Part shown: in pieces, positions 1 to 7,607 of the stretch
Layout of the letters: every line of letters starts with the position of its first letter
Numbering within the stretch: the stretch's first letter is position 1
Assembly: GCF_000026985.1 (NCBI RefSeq)
Contig: NC_017390.1
Location: forward strand, 1,294,873 to 1,338,844
Reading direction: 5' to 3'
Source: Erwinia pyrifoliae DSM 12163
GTDB lineage: Bacteria; Pseudomonadota; Gammaproteobacteria; Enterobacterales; Enterobacteriaceae
DNA length: 43,972 nt
Made by a program: the position numbers and the translations under genes
The notes under the pieces: generated by a model
The model's database searches: none
Told to the model about the DNA's origin: nothing
Seen by the model: the letters and a program-made list of their open reading frames with translations, nothing else

Positions 1-3000
1 AGTTCGCTCCACAGGTCGGCAAGGGCCTGTTCGGCCGCGCCGAGAGGCGCTTCGAAGTCGGCGCGGGCAAAGGCGTCGTCGTCGGGCGCGGGCAGGGCGC
101 GGCGGTCAAGCTTGCCGTTGGGGGTCAGGGGCAGGGCGTGCAGGGTGAGCCAGGCGGCGGGCAGCATATAGTCGGGCAGGCGTCCGGCGAGGAAGGCGCG
201 CAGCGCGGCGGCGGACGGATTATCTGCGGTCGGGCGCGGGACGACGTAAGCCACCAGGCGCGGCTCGGTGCCGGGGCGCAGCTGAGCGGTGACGGCGGCT
301 TCGCGCACGTCCGGGTGCTCGCTGAGGCGTGCGGCGATTTCGCCCGGCTCGATGCGGAAGCCGCGAATTTTCACCTGGTCATCGTTGCGTCCGAGGTAAA
401 TCAGGCTGCCGTCGCTCTGGTAGCGGGCGAGGTCGCCGGTACGGTACATGCGGGCAGCGGGCAGCGGGCTGAACGGGTCGTCAAGGAAGCGTTCTGCGGT
501 CAGTTCGGCGCGGTTAAAGTAGCCCAGCGCCACCCCGGCACCGCCAATCCAGATCTCACCTACCGATCCTGGTGGCACCTGCTGCATCGCCTCATCCAGC
601 AGGTAGATTCGGGTATTGGCTATCGGGCGACCAATGGTCTCGCTTATCGCTCCGTCCCGCGTATAGCGGTGCCATGTTGAATAGGTGGTGGTTTCCGACG
701 GGCCATACAGATTGCACAGCTGCTGAATGTGGGTTTCAGCAAAAATGCGTTTAATCAGGCTGGCACTCAGGGCTTCGCCCGCCAGGTTCAGGCTGGCTAA
801 TGCTTCAGGGAACTGCCGGTTATTCAGCAGCGCCTGGGCGGCGGAAGGAACGGTGTTCAGCAGCGTGATATCACTGTTGGCGGCCAGCGCCAGCGCGTTT
901 TCACCGATATGCACCGCCGCGCCGCGTATGAGCGGAGCAAAACATTCATAGACTGAAAGGTCGAAGTTAAGCGAGGTGGCACTGTAGGTGCGCATCATCT
1001 CCGCCTGACTGAATGCGCTTTGGCTCCAGCAGAGGAAGTTAACCATATTCTCATGGCTGATCATCACGCCTTTCGGTTGCCCCGTCGAGCCTGATGTATA
1101 GATAATGTACGCCAGACTTTGCGGCGTCAGGGCAGGATGGTGCAGTTCGGGATTATGGTCGGGATAGTCGCGCAGCAGAGCTGCGTCCAGCGCCAGCGCA
1201 GCAACGGAAGAGTTTGCCATCGTCTGACGTCCCAGCGCATCGGTCAGCAGACAGACCGGCGCGGCGTCCTGCAGAATATAGTGCAGGCGTTCGCCCGGAT
1301 AGGCGGGGTCGAGCGCGACGTAAGCCGCCCCCGCTTTGAGAATGCCCAGCATGGCGATAACCATATCAACGCCGCGCTCCAGGCAGAAAGCGATACGTTG
1401 CTGCGGTGAAACGCCACGCGCCAGCAGGCAATGAGCCAGCTGGTTGGCGCGCTGGTTAAGCCCGGCGTAAGTGAGTTGCTGCCCGCCGCTCACCAGCGCA
1501 ACGGCTGTGGCGCTCCGCTCCGCCTGGGCTTCAAACATCTGCGTCAGGTATTGCGCCGGGGGGGGAGCGCTGGCAGGCGCGTGCCAGCTATCCAGCAGCT
1601 GGCGATCGGCGGCGGTCAGTAGCGGTAAAGCCGCTGCGGGCATGTCGGCGTTTTCGGTGCGCGCCGCTGCGCTTAGCAGCGCTTGCAGACGAGGCGTCAG
1701 ACGCTCTGCTTCTTCAGTGCTCAGGAAGCTGGCGTTATAAACCCAGCGTGCCGCTTTCAGCTCGTGGTGCCACTGCAGCTCCAGCAAACTGACCGGCGGA
1801 CAATCTGTGTCCACCGGGGCGGTATTATTCACCACGCGGAGGGCGAAAGCGCGGGATTTCTCATCGTTGCTTTGCAGCCACTCCGCCGGGCAGGGGAGAT
1901 GACTGTGCAGAGCGCTGTATTCCTCACTGACGGCATCGGCGATCTGGCTGAATGGTAAGGAGAGATCGACAGGAACGGCAAAGGGGACGACCGCAGCAAA
2001 CAGCGCTTCAGGCGCGGGTTGGCCTTGGGAACTTAACCGTACGCCGACAGGTGGCAATGCCAGCCGGGTATCTCGTGCGATATAAACCAGCCAGGCTGTA
2101 AGCAGTGCAGGCAGTGCATTCTCCTGTTCAGTGTCGATCGTTGCCCATTCCGTTGTCTGCCAGCGCGGCAGTACATGAGGTTGTTCAGGCCGTGCCGCTG
2201 ATAACCAGCCGCCGTCACGCTGCTTCAGGCGTTCGCTCCACCAGGCCTGGCGTTCAACCGAATTCTGCCATTGCCGGGTTAGCTGTCGGGCTTCATTTTC
2301 GCTGATGATTTTCAGCGTCGATCCGGGTCTGATACCTGAGGCTTGCGCCAGGGCAACCGGACAGCAGGCGGCTCCATCAAGCGTGGTAAAGCCCTGAATG
2401 TGCACTGCACCATCGGCGACGGCAATCTGCCAGCCGTGGCTATCCGCCGCCAGCAGGGTGCCCGGCGCAGCCTTAACCGCATTGGCTACCGGATGAAGTT
2501 TACTGAAGCTGACAAGGGTGTTATCCAGCCATATTTTACTGACCGGCAGCGGGCCGTTGCCCGCGCCGACACACTGACCGGCATAAAACTGGCTCAGCAG
2601 CTGATTAACCTGTCGGTCCCAACGCAGTACACCGGCATCGGCAGGGCGACGGCGCAGGGCATAAAAACTCTGCGCCAGCTGCGGATGAGCGTGCAGTTCG
2701 GCCGCTTCGTCCAGCTGTGAAAGCGGCATATCCGCCGCCCCGGCGAGCTGTTCAAGGTAAAAGTCGAGCTGGCTGCCAACGGCGGCAAGCTCTCCTGGCC
2801 GATGACCTTCAATCGCGTCATCCAGCAGGATGTCCACTCCACCATGCCGGGAGTCGCCCCAGAAAGTAAAGTGCATGTCACTGCTGTCGATATGGCGTCC
2901 GAAATGCGCTTGCGTCTGGCAATGCTGGAAAGTGGCTCCCTGGTCAAACAGCATAATGTTCACATGCGGTCCGAACCCCTGTCGGGCGCTTATCCCGGCG

Positions 3001-4025
3001 TGGCGCTGGATGGCCTGTGCGCGGTAGCGCTGATGTGGCAATACCCGTCTTAGTTCTTGCCCAACGGTCGCCAGCACTTGCTTCACGGTTGCCTGTGCAG
3101 GGAGGTTGAGGATCAGCGGAACAACGTTAGAGGTCATGCCGGGCTGTTCGGCGTTCCAGGTGCCTTTCACCGGCAGGCTGAGACTGACCGTTTCTTGACC
3201 GGTGAGATGGCGCATCAGCAGCGCAACCGCACTGAGGTAGATAACAGGCTCTTTGACTTCCTGCTGGCTGGCCGCTGACCGTATACGTGCGCGTTTTTCT
3301 TCCTGCAGGCGCTGGGTATGACGTACGTTTAGCGCTCTTCTCTCTTCGCCAATAATACGCTGCGTCATGGCCGCAGAGGGCAACCTGCTGACGTATTGCT
3401 GCCAGAATACGGCATCTTCCTTGCTGCTGGAGGAGGTCAGCCAGGCTTGCTCCTCCCCGGCCAGCAGGGAAGGATTCAGCCAGGGAAATGTCGGCAGCGA
3501 CGAGCCAGTCATCAAGGCGTTGTAGCTGTCTGCCAGCAGGGATTTAAGGATTGTCCATGAGCGCACATCGATCAGGCTGTGATGAAGCCAGGCTGCGAGG
3601 CTATAGCGTGCGTCGCCAAGCTGGCATAGTTTGAAATGCGAAAGCGAGCCGTCTGTGCATCGTTTGCCCGGCGGGGTTTGCACCAGCAGCTGCTGAAATT
3701 CCGCTTCAGGCGCAGCGTGGCCGCGCAAATCGGTCAATTCCAACGCTGGCAGACTTGCCGGAGCAGGCTGTTGCCATAAACGGCCATCCTGATACAGCAG
3801 ACGCGTTTGCAGCAGGGGAACCTGCTGACACAAATGTTCCAGCGCTTGTGCCAGCTTATCGACGTCCAGCTGCCCGTTGATATCCAGTGCAAATGAAAGC
3901 CAGCAATTCGCCTGCTGATGCGTCTCTTCTATCAGGAAAATTTCTTCCTGCGCGAGGGTTGATGAGGTCAGTTTCAAGTTGTTACTGTCAAAAGTAGAAG
4001 GTGAGGCTGGGTTATTCGCATTCAT
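1..4025 (-). CDS. Non-ribosomal peptide synthetase, first module (partial, runs off left edge)
   Basis: The frame is open without a stop from the ATG at 4025 to the window edge (over 1,340 codons), so the 3' end lies outside. Domain order as read: an EntF-like condensation domain (about residues 10-450) with H148-H149 and D153; a segment resembling the C-terminal domain of methionyl-tRNA formyltransferase (about 458-571); a region of about 250 residues I cannot assign that resembles a degenerate condensation half; an adenylation domain (about 830-1310) with cores YTSGSTGQPKG, NLYGPSETT, YRTGDLARY and NGKLDRRALP; then the start of a carrier domain. Aligning by eye to PheA gives the specificity code DLYNNALTYK, which I remember as an alanine code. 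The start has an AAGG about 14 nt upstream and opens directly into the condensation domain. No MbtH-like gene lies beside it. Product unknown. NRPS identity is very secure; substrate is tentative. Confidence 0.95.
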   Translation of the reverse strand, partial: MNANNPASPSTFDSNNLKLTSSTLAQEEIFLIEETHQQANCWLSFALDINGQLDVDKLAQALEHLCQQVPLLQTRLLYQDGRLWQQPAPASLPALELTDLRGHAAPEAEFQQLLVQTPPGKRCTDGSLSHFKLCQLGDARYSLAAWLHHSLIDVRSWTILKSLLADSYNALMTGSSLPTFPWLNPSLLAGEEQAWLTSSSSKEDAVFWQQYVSRLPSAAMTQRIIGEERRALNVRHTQRLQEEKRARIRSAASQQEVKEPVIYLSAVALLMRHLTGQETVSLSLPVKGTWNAEQPGMTSNVVPLILNLPAQATVKQVLATVGQELRRVLPHQRYRAQAIQRHAGISARQGFGPHVNIMLFDQGATFQHCQTQAHFGRHIDSSDMHFTFWGDSRHGGVDILLDDAIEGHRPGELAAVGSQLDFYLEQLAGAADMPLSQLDEAAELHAHPQLAQSFYALRRRPADAGVLRWDRQVNQLLSQFYAGQCVGAGNGPLPVSKIWLDNTLVSFSKLHPVANAVKAAPGTLLAADSHGWQIAVADGAVHIQGFTTLDGAACCPVALAQASGIRPGSTLKIISENEARQLTRQWQNSVERQAWWSERLKQRDGGWLSAARPEQPHVLPRWQTTEWATIDTEQENALPALLTAWLVYIARDTRLALPPVGVRLSSQGQPAPEALFAAVVPFAVPVDLSLPFSQIADAVSEEYSALHSHLPCPAEWLQSNDEKSRAFALRVVNNTAPVDTDCPPVSLLELQWHHELKAARWVYNASFLSTEEAERLTPRLQALLSAAARTENADMPAAALPLLTAADRQLLDSWHAPASAPPPAQYLTQMFEAQAERSATAVALVSGGQQLTYAGLNQRANQLAHCLLARGVSPQQRIAFCLERGVDMVIAMLGILKAGAAYVALDPAYPGERLHYILQDAAPVCLLTDALGRQTMANSSVAALALDAALLRDYPDHNPELHHPALTPQSLAYIIYTSGSTGQPKGVMISHENMVNFLCWSQSAFSQAEMMRTYSATSLNFDLSVYECFAPLIRGAAVHIGENALALAANSDITLLNTVPSAAQALLNNRQFPEALASLNLAGEALSASLIKRIFAETHIQQLCNLYGPSETTTYSTWHRYTRDGAISETIGRPIANTRIYLLDEAMQQVPPGSVGEIWIGGAGVALGYFNRAELTAERFLDDPFSPLPAARMYRTGDLARYQSDGSLIYLGRNDDQVKIRGFRIEPGEIAARLSEHPDVREAAVTAQLRPGTEPRLVAYVVPRPTADNPSAAALRAFLAGRLPDYMLPAAWLTLHALPLTPNGKLDRRALPAPDDDAFARADFEAPLGAAEQALADLWSE

Positions 4026-4614
4026 ACTGATGTTATGACCTTATTTATAGTTTGCGATATTTAATCTGCATGACAGAGCACGAAGGGGATAACGCACCGA
4101 CAGCGGCGTTTCTGCATTGATGTCTTGTTGACCGTTTCATCGGCGAAATGGGTTTTTCTGTCAGTGGGGTAAAGGATTCAGGCTGGTTTTTACCGTGCCG
4201 GACAATAAGTGGCGCAAATACGTAAGCGGATAGGATAACATCCAGTTTCTCCATATTTATCTATAAGTAAAACCAGCGTTTAATTTCGTAGGACTCTGGC
4301 TCGGCCTTGGTTCACAGGTTTATTTGCTAAATTATAGGTGGTAATACATAAGAGAAAATTCCCTTTTTCCGAAAACTTTTATTCGTCACTTACGCGTAAA
4401 GGGGGAGGCGTGTGGGGGCATGCAGGAAACTGAAAAACGTGGTGTGGTAAGAAGGAGTCAGGTGAGTTTTATCAGGAGCTATGCAGGCAAAGACGAACAG
4501 CGTTCAGCCGGGATGCGGCAACCCGGCGTCAAGGGGCCGGTAGGGCGTTACCCCGGCAGTGATACCGGGGTTGGGTATGGGATCATTAAGAGAAATGGAT
4601 TGGGAAATAAAGCG
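4026..4614. other. Intergenic region upstream of the NRPS gene and downstream of ypfN
   Basis: This roughly 590 nt stretch must hold the NRPS promoter, because ypfN, the next gene upstream on the same strand, ends at 4615. A 69-codon frame on the minus strand (4045-4254) has no ribosome binding site and no recognisable similarity, so I do not call it a gene. The half near ypfN carries two strong GC-rich inverted repeats (see 4507-4571). The half near the NRPS start is AT-rich, as expected for a regulatory region. Confidence 0.5.
4507..4571. repeat. Two adjacent GC-rich inverted repeats, REP-like
   Basis: GCCGGG (4507-4512) pairs with CCCGGC (4522-4527) across a 9 nt loop. ACCCCGG (4550-4556) pairs with CCGGGGT (4565-4571) across an 8 nt loop. 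The first unit contains the string GATGCGGC, reminiscent of the enterobacterial REP consensus. Neither hairpin is followed by a T run, so they are not clear terminators, although they sit 44-108 nt downstream of the ypfN stop codon and could stabilise the mRNA 3' end. Confidence 0.45.
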
Positions 4615-4803
4615 TTATGGCTTCTTAGGCCAGTCGTCTTCGTCATCCCATTTATCATTAAAATCACGATGCGGCGGCAGATCAGGCTTGTTTTCCATGT
4701 ACTTTTTCGGATCGATGCGTTTCAGATCTTTATAAACGTTCATCAGAATGCCGACCATCAGCAGGATCACCAGAACCCACCAGTACTCTTTTAACCATGC
4801 CAT
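4615..4803 (-). CDS. ypfN: YpfN, UPF0370 family membrane protein
   Basis: This 62-residue protein has one hydrophobic segment near the N terminus ([17 protein letters not shown]) followed by an acidic, proline-containing cytosolic tail ending DEDDWPKKP. Length and sequence match E. coli YpfN, a single-span inner membrane protein of unknown role. AAGGTG lies before the ATG. The gene starts 10 nt after the dapE stop and is clearly the last gene of a yffB-dapE-ypfN operon, as in E. coli. Confidence 0.93.
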   Translation of the reverse strand: MAWLKEYWWVLVILLMVGILMNVYKDLKRIDPKKYMENKPDLPPHRDFNDKWDDEDDWPKKP

Positions 4804-4813
4804 CTTTTCACCT

Positions 4814-5941
4814 TTAAGCGATCAGCTGTTCCATGATCCGTTGATACATGCGGCTAAGCAGCTGCAGATCGGCGGCCTTTACGCATTCATTGATTTTATG
4901 AATGGTGGCGTTTACCGGACCCAGTTCAACCACCTGCGCTCCCGTACGTGCAATAAAGCGCCCATCGGAAGTACCGCCGTTAGTAAGCAGCTGGGGTTTG
5001 ATTTCATTATAGTGCTCAACCGCGTTGACCACCGCATCGACCAGCTTGCCGCGCGGGGTAAGGAACGGCTGGCCGGAGAGTTTCCACTCAATGCTATAGC
5101 GCAACTGATGGCGGTCGAGCAGTTCCTTCACCTGCTGCTGGATAATGACATCAGTCAGTTCGGTGCTGAAACGGAAATTGAACTGAACGAAGCAGTCACC
5201 GGGGATCACGTTGTTGCTGCCGGTTCCGGCCTGCACGTTGGCTATCTGCATACTGGTGGGCGGGAAAAATTCGTTGCCTTTGTCCCACTCGGTTGCCACC
5301 AGTTCATTCAGGGCAGGGATGACACGATGCACCGGGTTGTCGGCAAGGTGTGGATAGGCCACATGGCCCTGAACCCCGTGAACGGTCAGATTGGCGGTGA
5401 TGGAACCACGGCGGCCATTTTTCACCACATCACCCACCACTTCAGTGCTGGAGGGTTCGCCCACCAGGCAGTAATCCAGGCGTTCATGTCGCGCCATCAG
5501 CGCCTCGACGACTTTGACCGTCCCGTTGGTGCCGCTGGCTTCTTCATCAGAGGTTATTAGAAACGCCAGCCGCCCCTTGTGGTGCGGATTGCTGGCAACA
5601 AAACGTTCAGCAGCCACGACCATCGCTGCCAGCGAACCTTTCATATCGGCCGCACCACGGCCAAACAGCATACCTTCGCGGATAGCCGGTTCAAACGGGG
5701 GGGTTTGCCAGTGCTTTACATCGCCGGTGGGGACGACGTCGGTATGGCCGGCAAAGGCCAGAGTTTCACCTTCACCACGCCACGCCCAAAAATTGAGCGT
5801 ATCGCTGAAATTCATTGGCTCAATGGTGAAGCCCAGCGCCTGCAGGCGAGCGATAAGGATCTCCTGGCAACCGGCATCATCGGGGCTGAGGGAAGGGCGA
5901 CGAATAAGCTGATGCGTTAGCTCAATGACCGGACAATGCAT
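4814..5941 (-). CDS. dapE: Succinyl-diaminopimelate desuccinylase
   Basis: DapE hydrolyses N-succinyl-LL-2,6-diaminopimelate to LL-diaminopimelate and succinate in the lysine and meso-diaminopimelate pathway, supplying protein synthesis and peptidoglycan. It is a cytosolic di-zinc M20-family enzyme. The 375-residue length equals that of E. coli DapE. Metal-site motifs are visible: [10 protein letters not shown] (His about 66), RGAADMKG (metal-bridging Asp) and the catalytic TSDEEAS glutamates. Its ribosome binding sequence (GGAG) lies inside the last codons of yffB, which ends 2 nt upstream, so translation is probably coupled. Confidence 0.97.
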   Translation of the reverse strand: MHCPVIELTHQLIRRPSLSPDDAGCQEILIARLQALGFTIEPMNFSDTLNFWAWRGEGETLAFAGHTDVVPTGDVKHWQTPPFEPAIREGMLFGRGAADMKGSLAAMVVAAERFVASNPHHKGRLAFLITSDEEASGTNGTVKVVEALMARHERLDYCLVGEPSSTEVVGDVVKNGRRGSITANLTVHGVQGHVAYPHLADNPVHRVIPALNELVATEWDKGNEFFPPTSMQIANVQAGTGSNNVIPGDCFVQFNFRFSTELTDVIIQQQVKELLDRHQLRYSIEWKLSGQPFLTPRGKLVDAVVNAVEHYNEIKPQLLTNGGTSDGRFIARTGAQVVELGPVNATIHKINECVKAADLQLLSRMYQRIMEQLIA

Positions 5942-5943
5942 GA

Positions 5944-6324
5944 TTATGATTTCTCCATGATAAACGATTGGTAAGTGGTTTCATTGAAGCCCAACAGCAT
6001 AGAGCCGTCCGGGGCGCAGAGCAACGGGCGTTTAATGATTGCGGGCTGCGCCAGCATTAATGCCAGCGCGCCGGCGGGGGTATTCACCGCTTTACGTTCT
6101 GACTCATCCAGTTTACGCCAGGTGGTTCCACGCGTATTAAGCAACGCTTCCCAGCCCAGGTTATCGATAAAGCCTTGCAGTAATTCTGCGTCCAGCCCGT
6201 TAACGCGATAGTCATGGAATTGGTAATCCACGCCGCTGGTTTCAAGATACCTGCGCGCCTTCTTTATCGTATCGCAGTTTTTTATGCCATAGAGGGTGAA
6301 TTTGGGTTCTATGTGGTTTGTCAT
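5944..6324 (-). CDS. yffB: YffB, ArsC/Spx-family thioredoxin-fold protein
   Basis: The protein has 126 residues from the ATG at 6324, chosen because AAGG lies 8 nt upstream and the protein then starts close to the E. coli YffB start; an upstream in-frame ATG at 6390 lacks a ribosome binding site. The [13 protein letters not shown] motif carries the single active-site-like cysteine (C17), and [12 protein letters not shown] and the RPLL segment of the ArsC family follow. YffB is known as a glutathione-dependent, ArsC-like protein with no firm physiological role. First gene of the yffB-dapE-ypfN operon. About eight residues are added at the N terminus compared with E. coli. Confidence 0.93.
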   Translation of the reverse strand: MTNHIEPKFTLYGIKNCDTIKKARRYLETSGVDYQFHDYRVNGLDAELLQGFIDNLGWEALLNTRGTTWRKLDESERKAVNTPAGALALMLAQPAIIKRPLLCAPDGSMLLGFNETTYQSFIMEKS

Positions 6325-6520
6325 GATAATTACCTTGTCCTGTCCGATCAGGGTTGTAGCATACAGGCGATCAAAAAGCATGAAAACCACAATGAAAATC
6401 CATATGAATCATTGTGTTTATTATTTAGTCGAGCTTGAGGTAAAAATCGTATATGTAGATTTCGTTAGAAGCATGGCGATCTTATATGGCACCGGGTTAA
6501 TATAAGAGGGCGTTGTATCA
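6325..6520. other. AT-rich start of the accessory insert
   Basis: This stretch holds the yffB promoter region. A 37-codon plus-strand frame (ATG at 6395, stop at 6503-6505) has no good ribosome binding site and no recognised relatives. Base composition shifts visibly towards A+T from about 6370 onward compared with yffB and dapE. Confidence 0.4.
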
Positions 6521-6682
6521 ATGAGTTATCTTCCAGTTGATTTTGTTAATGTGACGTCTTTATTTACTGGTTCGAAGGAAGTATTAAATAAGTTCCCGCT
6601 CGGGCCGTCTGGTTTTGACCAGTCGTCATTCGCCTCCAGCTTTCTGTTTTATTTTTTTAATCCCAGAGGCAGGAGATATTGA
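6521..6682 (+). CDS. Candidate small protein of 53 residues, function unknown
   Basis: ATG at 6521 is preceded by AGAGGG with about 10 nt spacing, and the frame ends at TGA 6680-6682. The predicted peptide begins MSYLPVDFVNVTSLF, has a Gly/Ser/Phe-rich middle and ends in a basic NPRGRRY tail after a short run of aromatic residues. I do not recognise it. It may be a genuine small gene of the accessory insert, a remnant of a longer gene, or chance; only the ribosome binding site and position argue for it. Confidence 0.3.
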   Translation: MSYLPVDFVNVTSLFTGSKEVLNKFPLGPSGFDQSSFASSFLFYFFNPRGRRY

Positions 6683-7133
6683 TCTAATGAACTGACTGCA
6701 TCACTGTCATTTGGCTAATAGTGGTAATAATTGTCAATGTGCGTTATTCAAAATGGTATTGAATGTTGGGATGATTATGGCTGCTTTATGCTCATTGTGG
6801 AAAGCCAGATCAACTCATTGTTCTGCTGCCATTATTAATGGCGTGCTGTGCAGAATTTTCAAAGGCGAATTTATAATCGGGCATTCATTCTGATCCGCTA
6901 ATTTATAGTGATTACAGGGGGAGCAAACTTGTTTTCATTTTTTTGGCGTTAATTTCTATAACATGCTCATATTGGCTAAGACTTTCCCCGATCGCAAAGG
7001 GGGTTTAAAGCGGTCCGGCTAACCTGATAGCAATCAGGCTGATAAAGTTGCTGAACGGCGGCAGAAAGCTTGATGGCTGAATGCTAAACCAGACTTTTTA
7101 CGCTTTGTCAGGCAAAGTCAGACTGACGTACCC

Positions 7134-7162
7134 TTCTGTTTCTTGTGGGTTTCATCTATATT
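7134..7162 (+). promoter_or_regulatory. Candidate sigma-70 promoter of the 64-codon gene
   Basis: TTCTGT (7134-7139) and TATATT (7157-7162) are separated by exactly 17 nt. Transcription would start near 7170 and give a leader of about 70 nt. A perfect inverted repeat GTCAG-A-CTGAC lies just upstream, around 7117-7127. Confidence 0.45.
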
Positions 7163-7197
7163 CTGATCGACTTAATGGTGCATTATCGTTAAAAGCA

Positions 7198-7211
7198 CCC
7201 CTCAACAGGGG
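7198..7211 (+). promoter_or_regulatory. Small hairpin in the 5' leader of the 64-codon gene
   Basis: CCCCT (7198-7202) and AGGGG (7207-7211) form a perfect 5 bp stem with a CAAC tetraloop, ending 30 nt before the start codon and about 17 nt before the AGGAGG ribosome binding site. It could modulate leader stability or translation; this is inference from position only. Confidence 0.4.
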
Positions 7212-7241
7212 GGTAAGAACCCGTTTCAGGAGGAGCGCGCG

Positions 7242-7436
7242 ATGAACTACATGAAAGAGTCTGACGCACATGTGGTCGAAGAAACCCGGTCGACTATCGT
7301 ATTGACCCGAAAAAAAGCCACCCGCTGCGTGGAGTTTACTCATATCGTCGAGGCGGTGTTGAAAGAACACCCGGATGCGAAGACGCATATCGACAGCGAC
7401 AGCGGCGGTTATGACAAAGTGGTTATTCTTAAATAA
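7242..7436 (+). CDS. Small soluble protein of 64 residues, function unknown
   Basis: The start is supported by AGGAGG 8 nt before the ATG, a candidate promoter at 7134-7162 and a candidate terminator at 7445-7478, so it looks like a complete monocistronic gene. The protein is hydrophilic, with no signal peptide or membrane segment. It has a basic middle (VLTRKKATRCVEFTH), a predicted helix (IVEAVLKEHPDA) and a short acidic segment before a VVIL-K end. I do not recognise the family. It is convergent with the colicin gene, the position where a colicin immunity gene would be expected, but pore-forming colicin immunity proteins are larger multi-span membrane proteins, so I do not call it immunity. 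Confidence 0.7.
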   Translation: MNYMKESDAHVVEETRSTIVLTRKKATRCVEFTHIVEAVLKEHPDAKTHIDSDSGGYDKVVILK

Positions 7437-7444
7437 TTGACTTC

Positions 7445-7478
7445 CCGGCCGCCACGGCGTGCCGGATAGCCTTTTTTT
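7445..7478 (+). terminator. Rho-independent terminator after the 64-codon gene
   Basis: CCGGC (7445-7449) pairs with GCCGG (7461-7465), with further pairing possible inside the loop, and a seven-T run follows at 7472-7478. Confidence 0.55.
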
Positions 7479-7607
7479 CCTTATCCGGGTGACGCGAACG
7501 CTGCATGACCACCTTTCCCGTGGTTATTTTCCCCTTCAGAGAATCAACATCGGCAGGTGGTGTCGCCGCTATTAAAAAGGCCGTGTGAGACGGCCTTTAA
7601 GCAGGGC

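Larger units (their letters stand above)
6683..7241. other. AT-rich region without a supported gene
   Basis: A frame at 6711-6893 starts with TTG, has no ribosome binding site and resembles nothing I know, so it is not called. I looked here for a multi-span immunity protein on the plus strand, where colicin Ia/Ib-type immunity genes normally lie, and found none. The right end holds the candidate promoter and 5' leader of the small gene at 7242. Confidence 0.45.

Noticed and set aside
4045..4254. 69-codon minus-strand frame just upstream of the NRPS gene, considered as an MbtH-like or leader gene
   Set aside because: No ribosome binding site, no MbtH motif, no recognisable domain.
6711..6893. 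60-codon frame with one hydrophobic stretch, considered as a colicin immunity protein
   Set aside because: Starts with TTG, no ribosome binding site, too short, and only one possible membrane span where immunity proteins have three or four.
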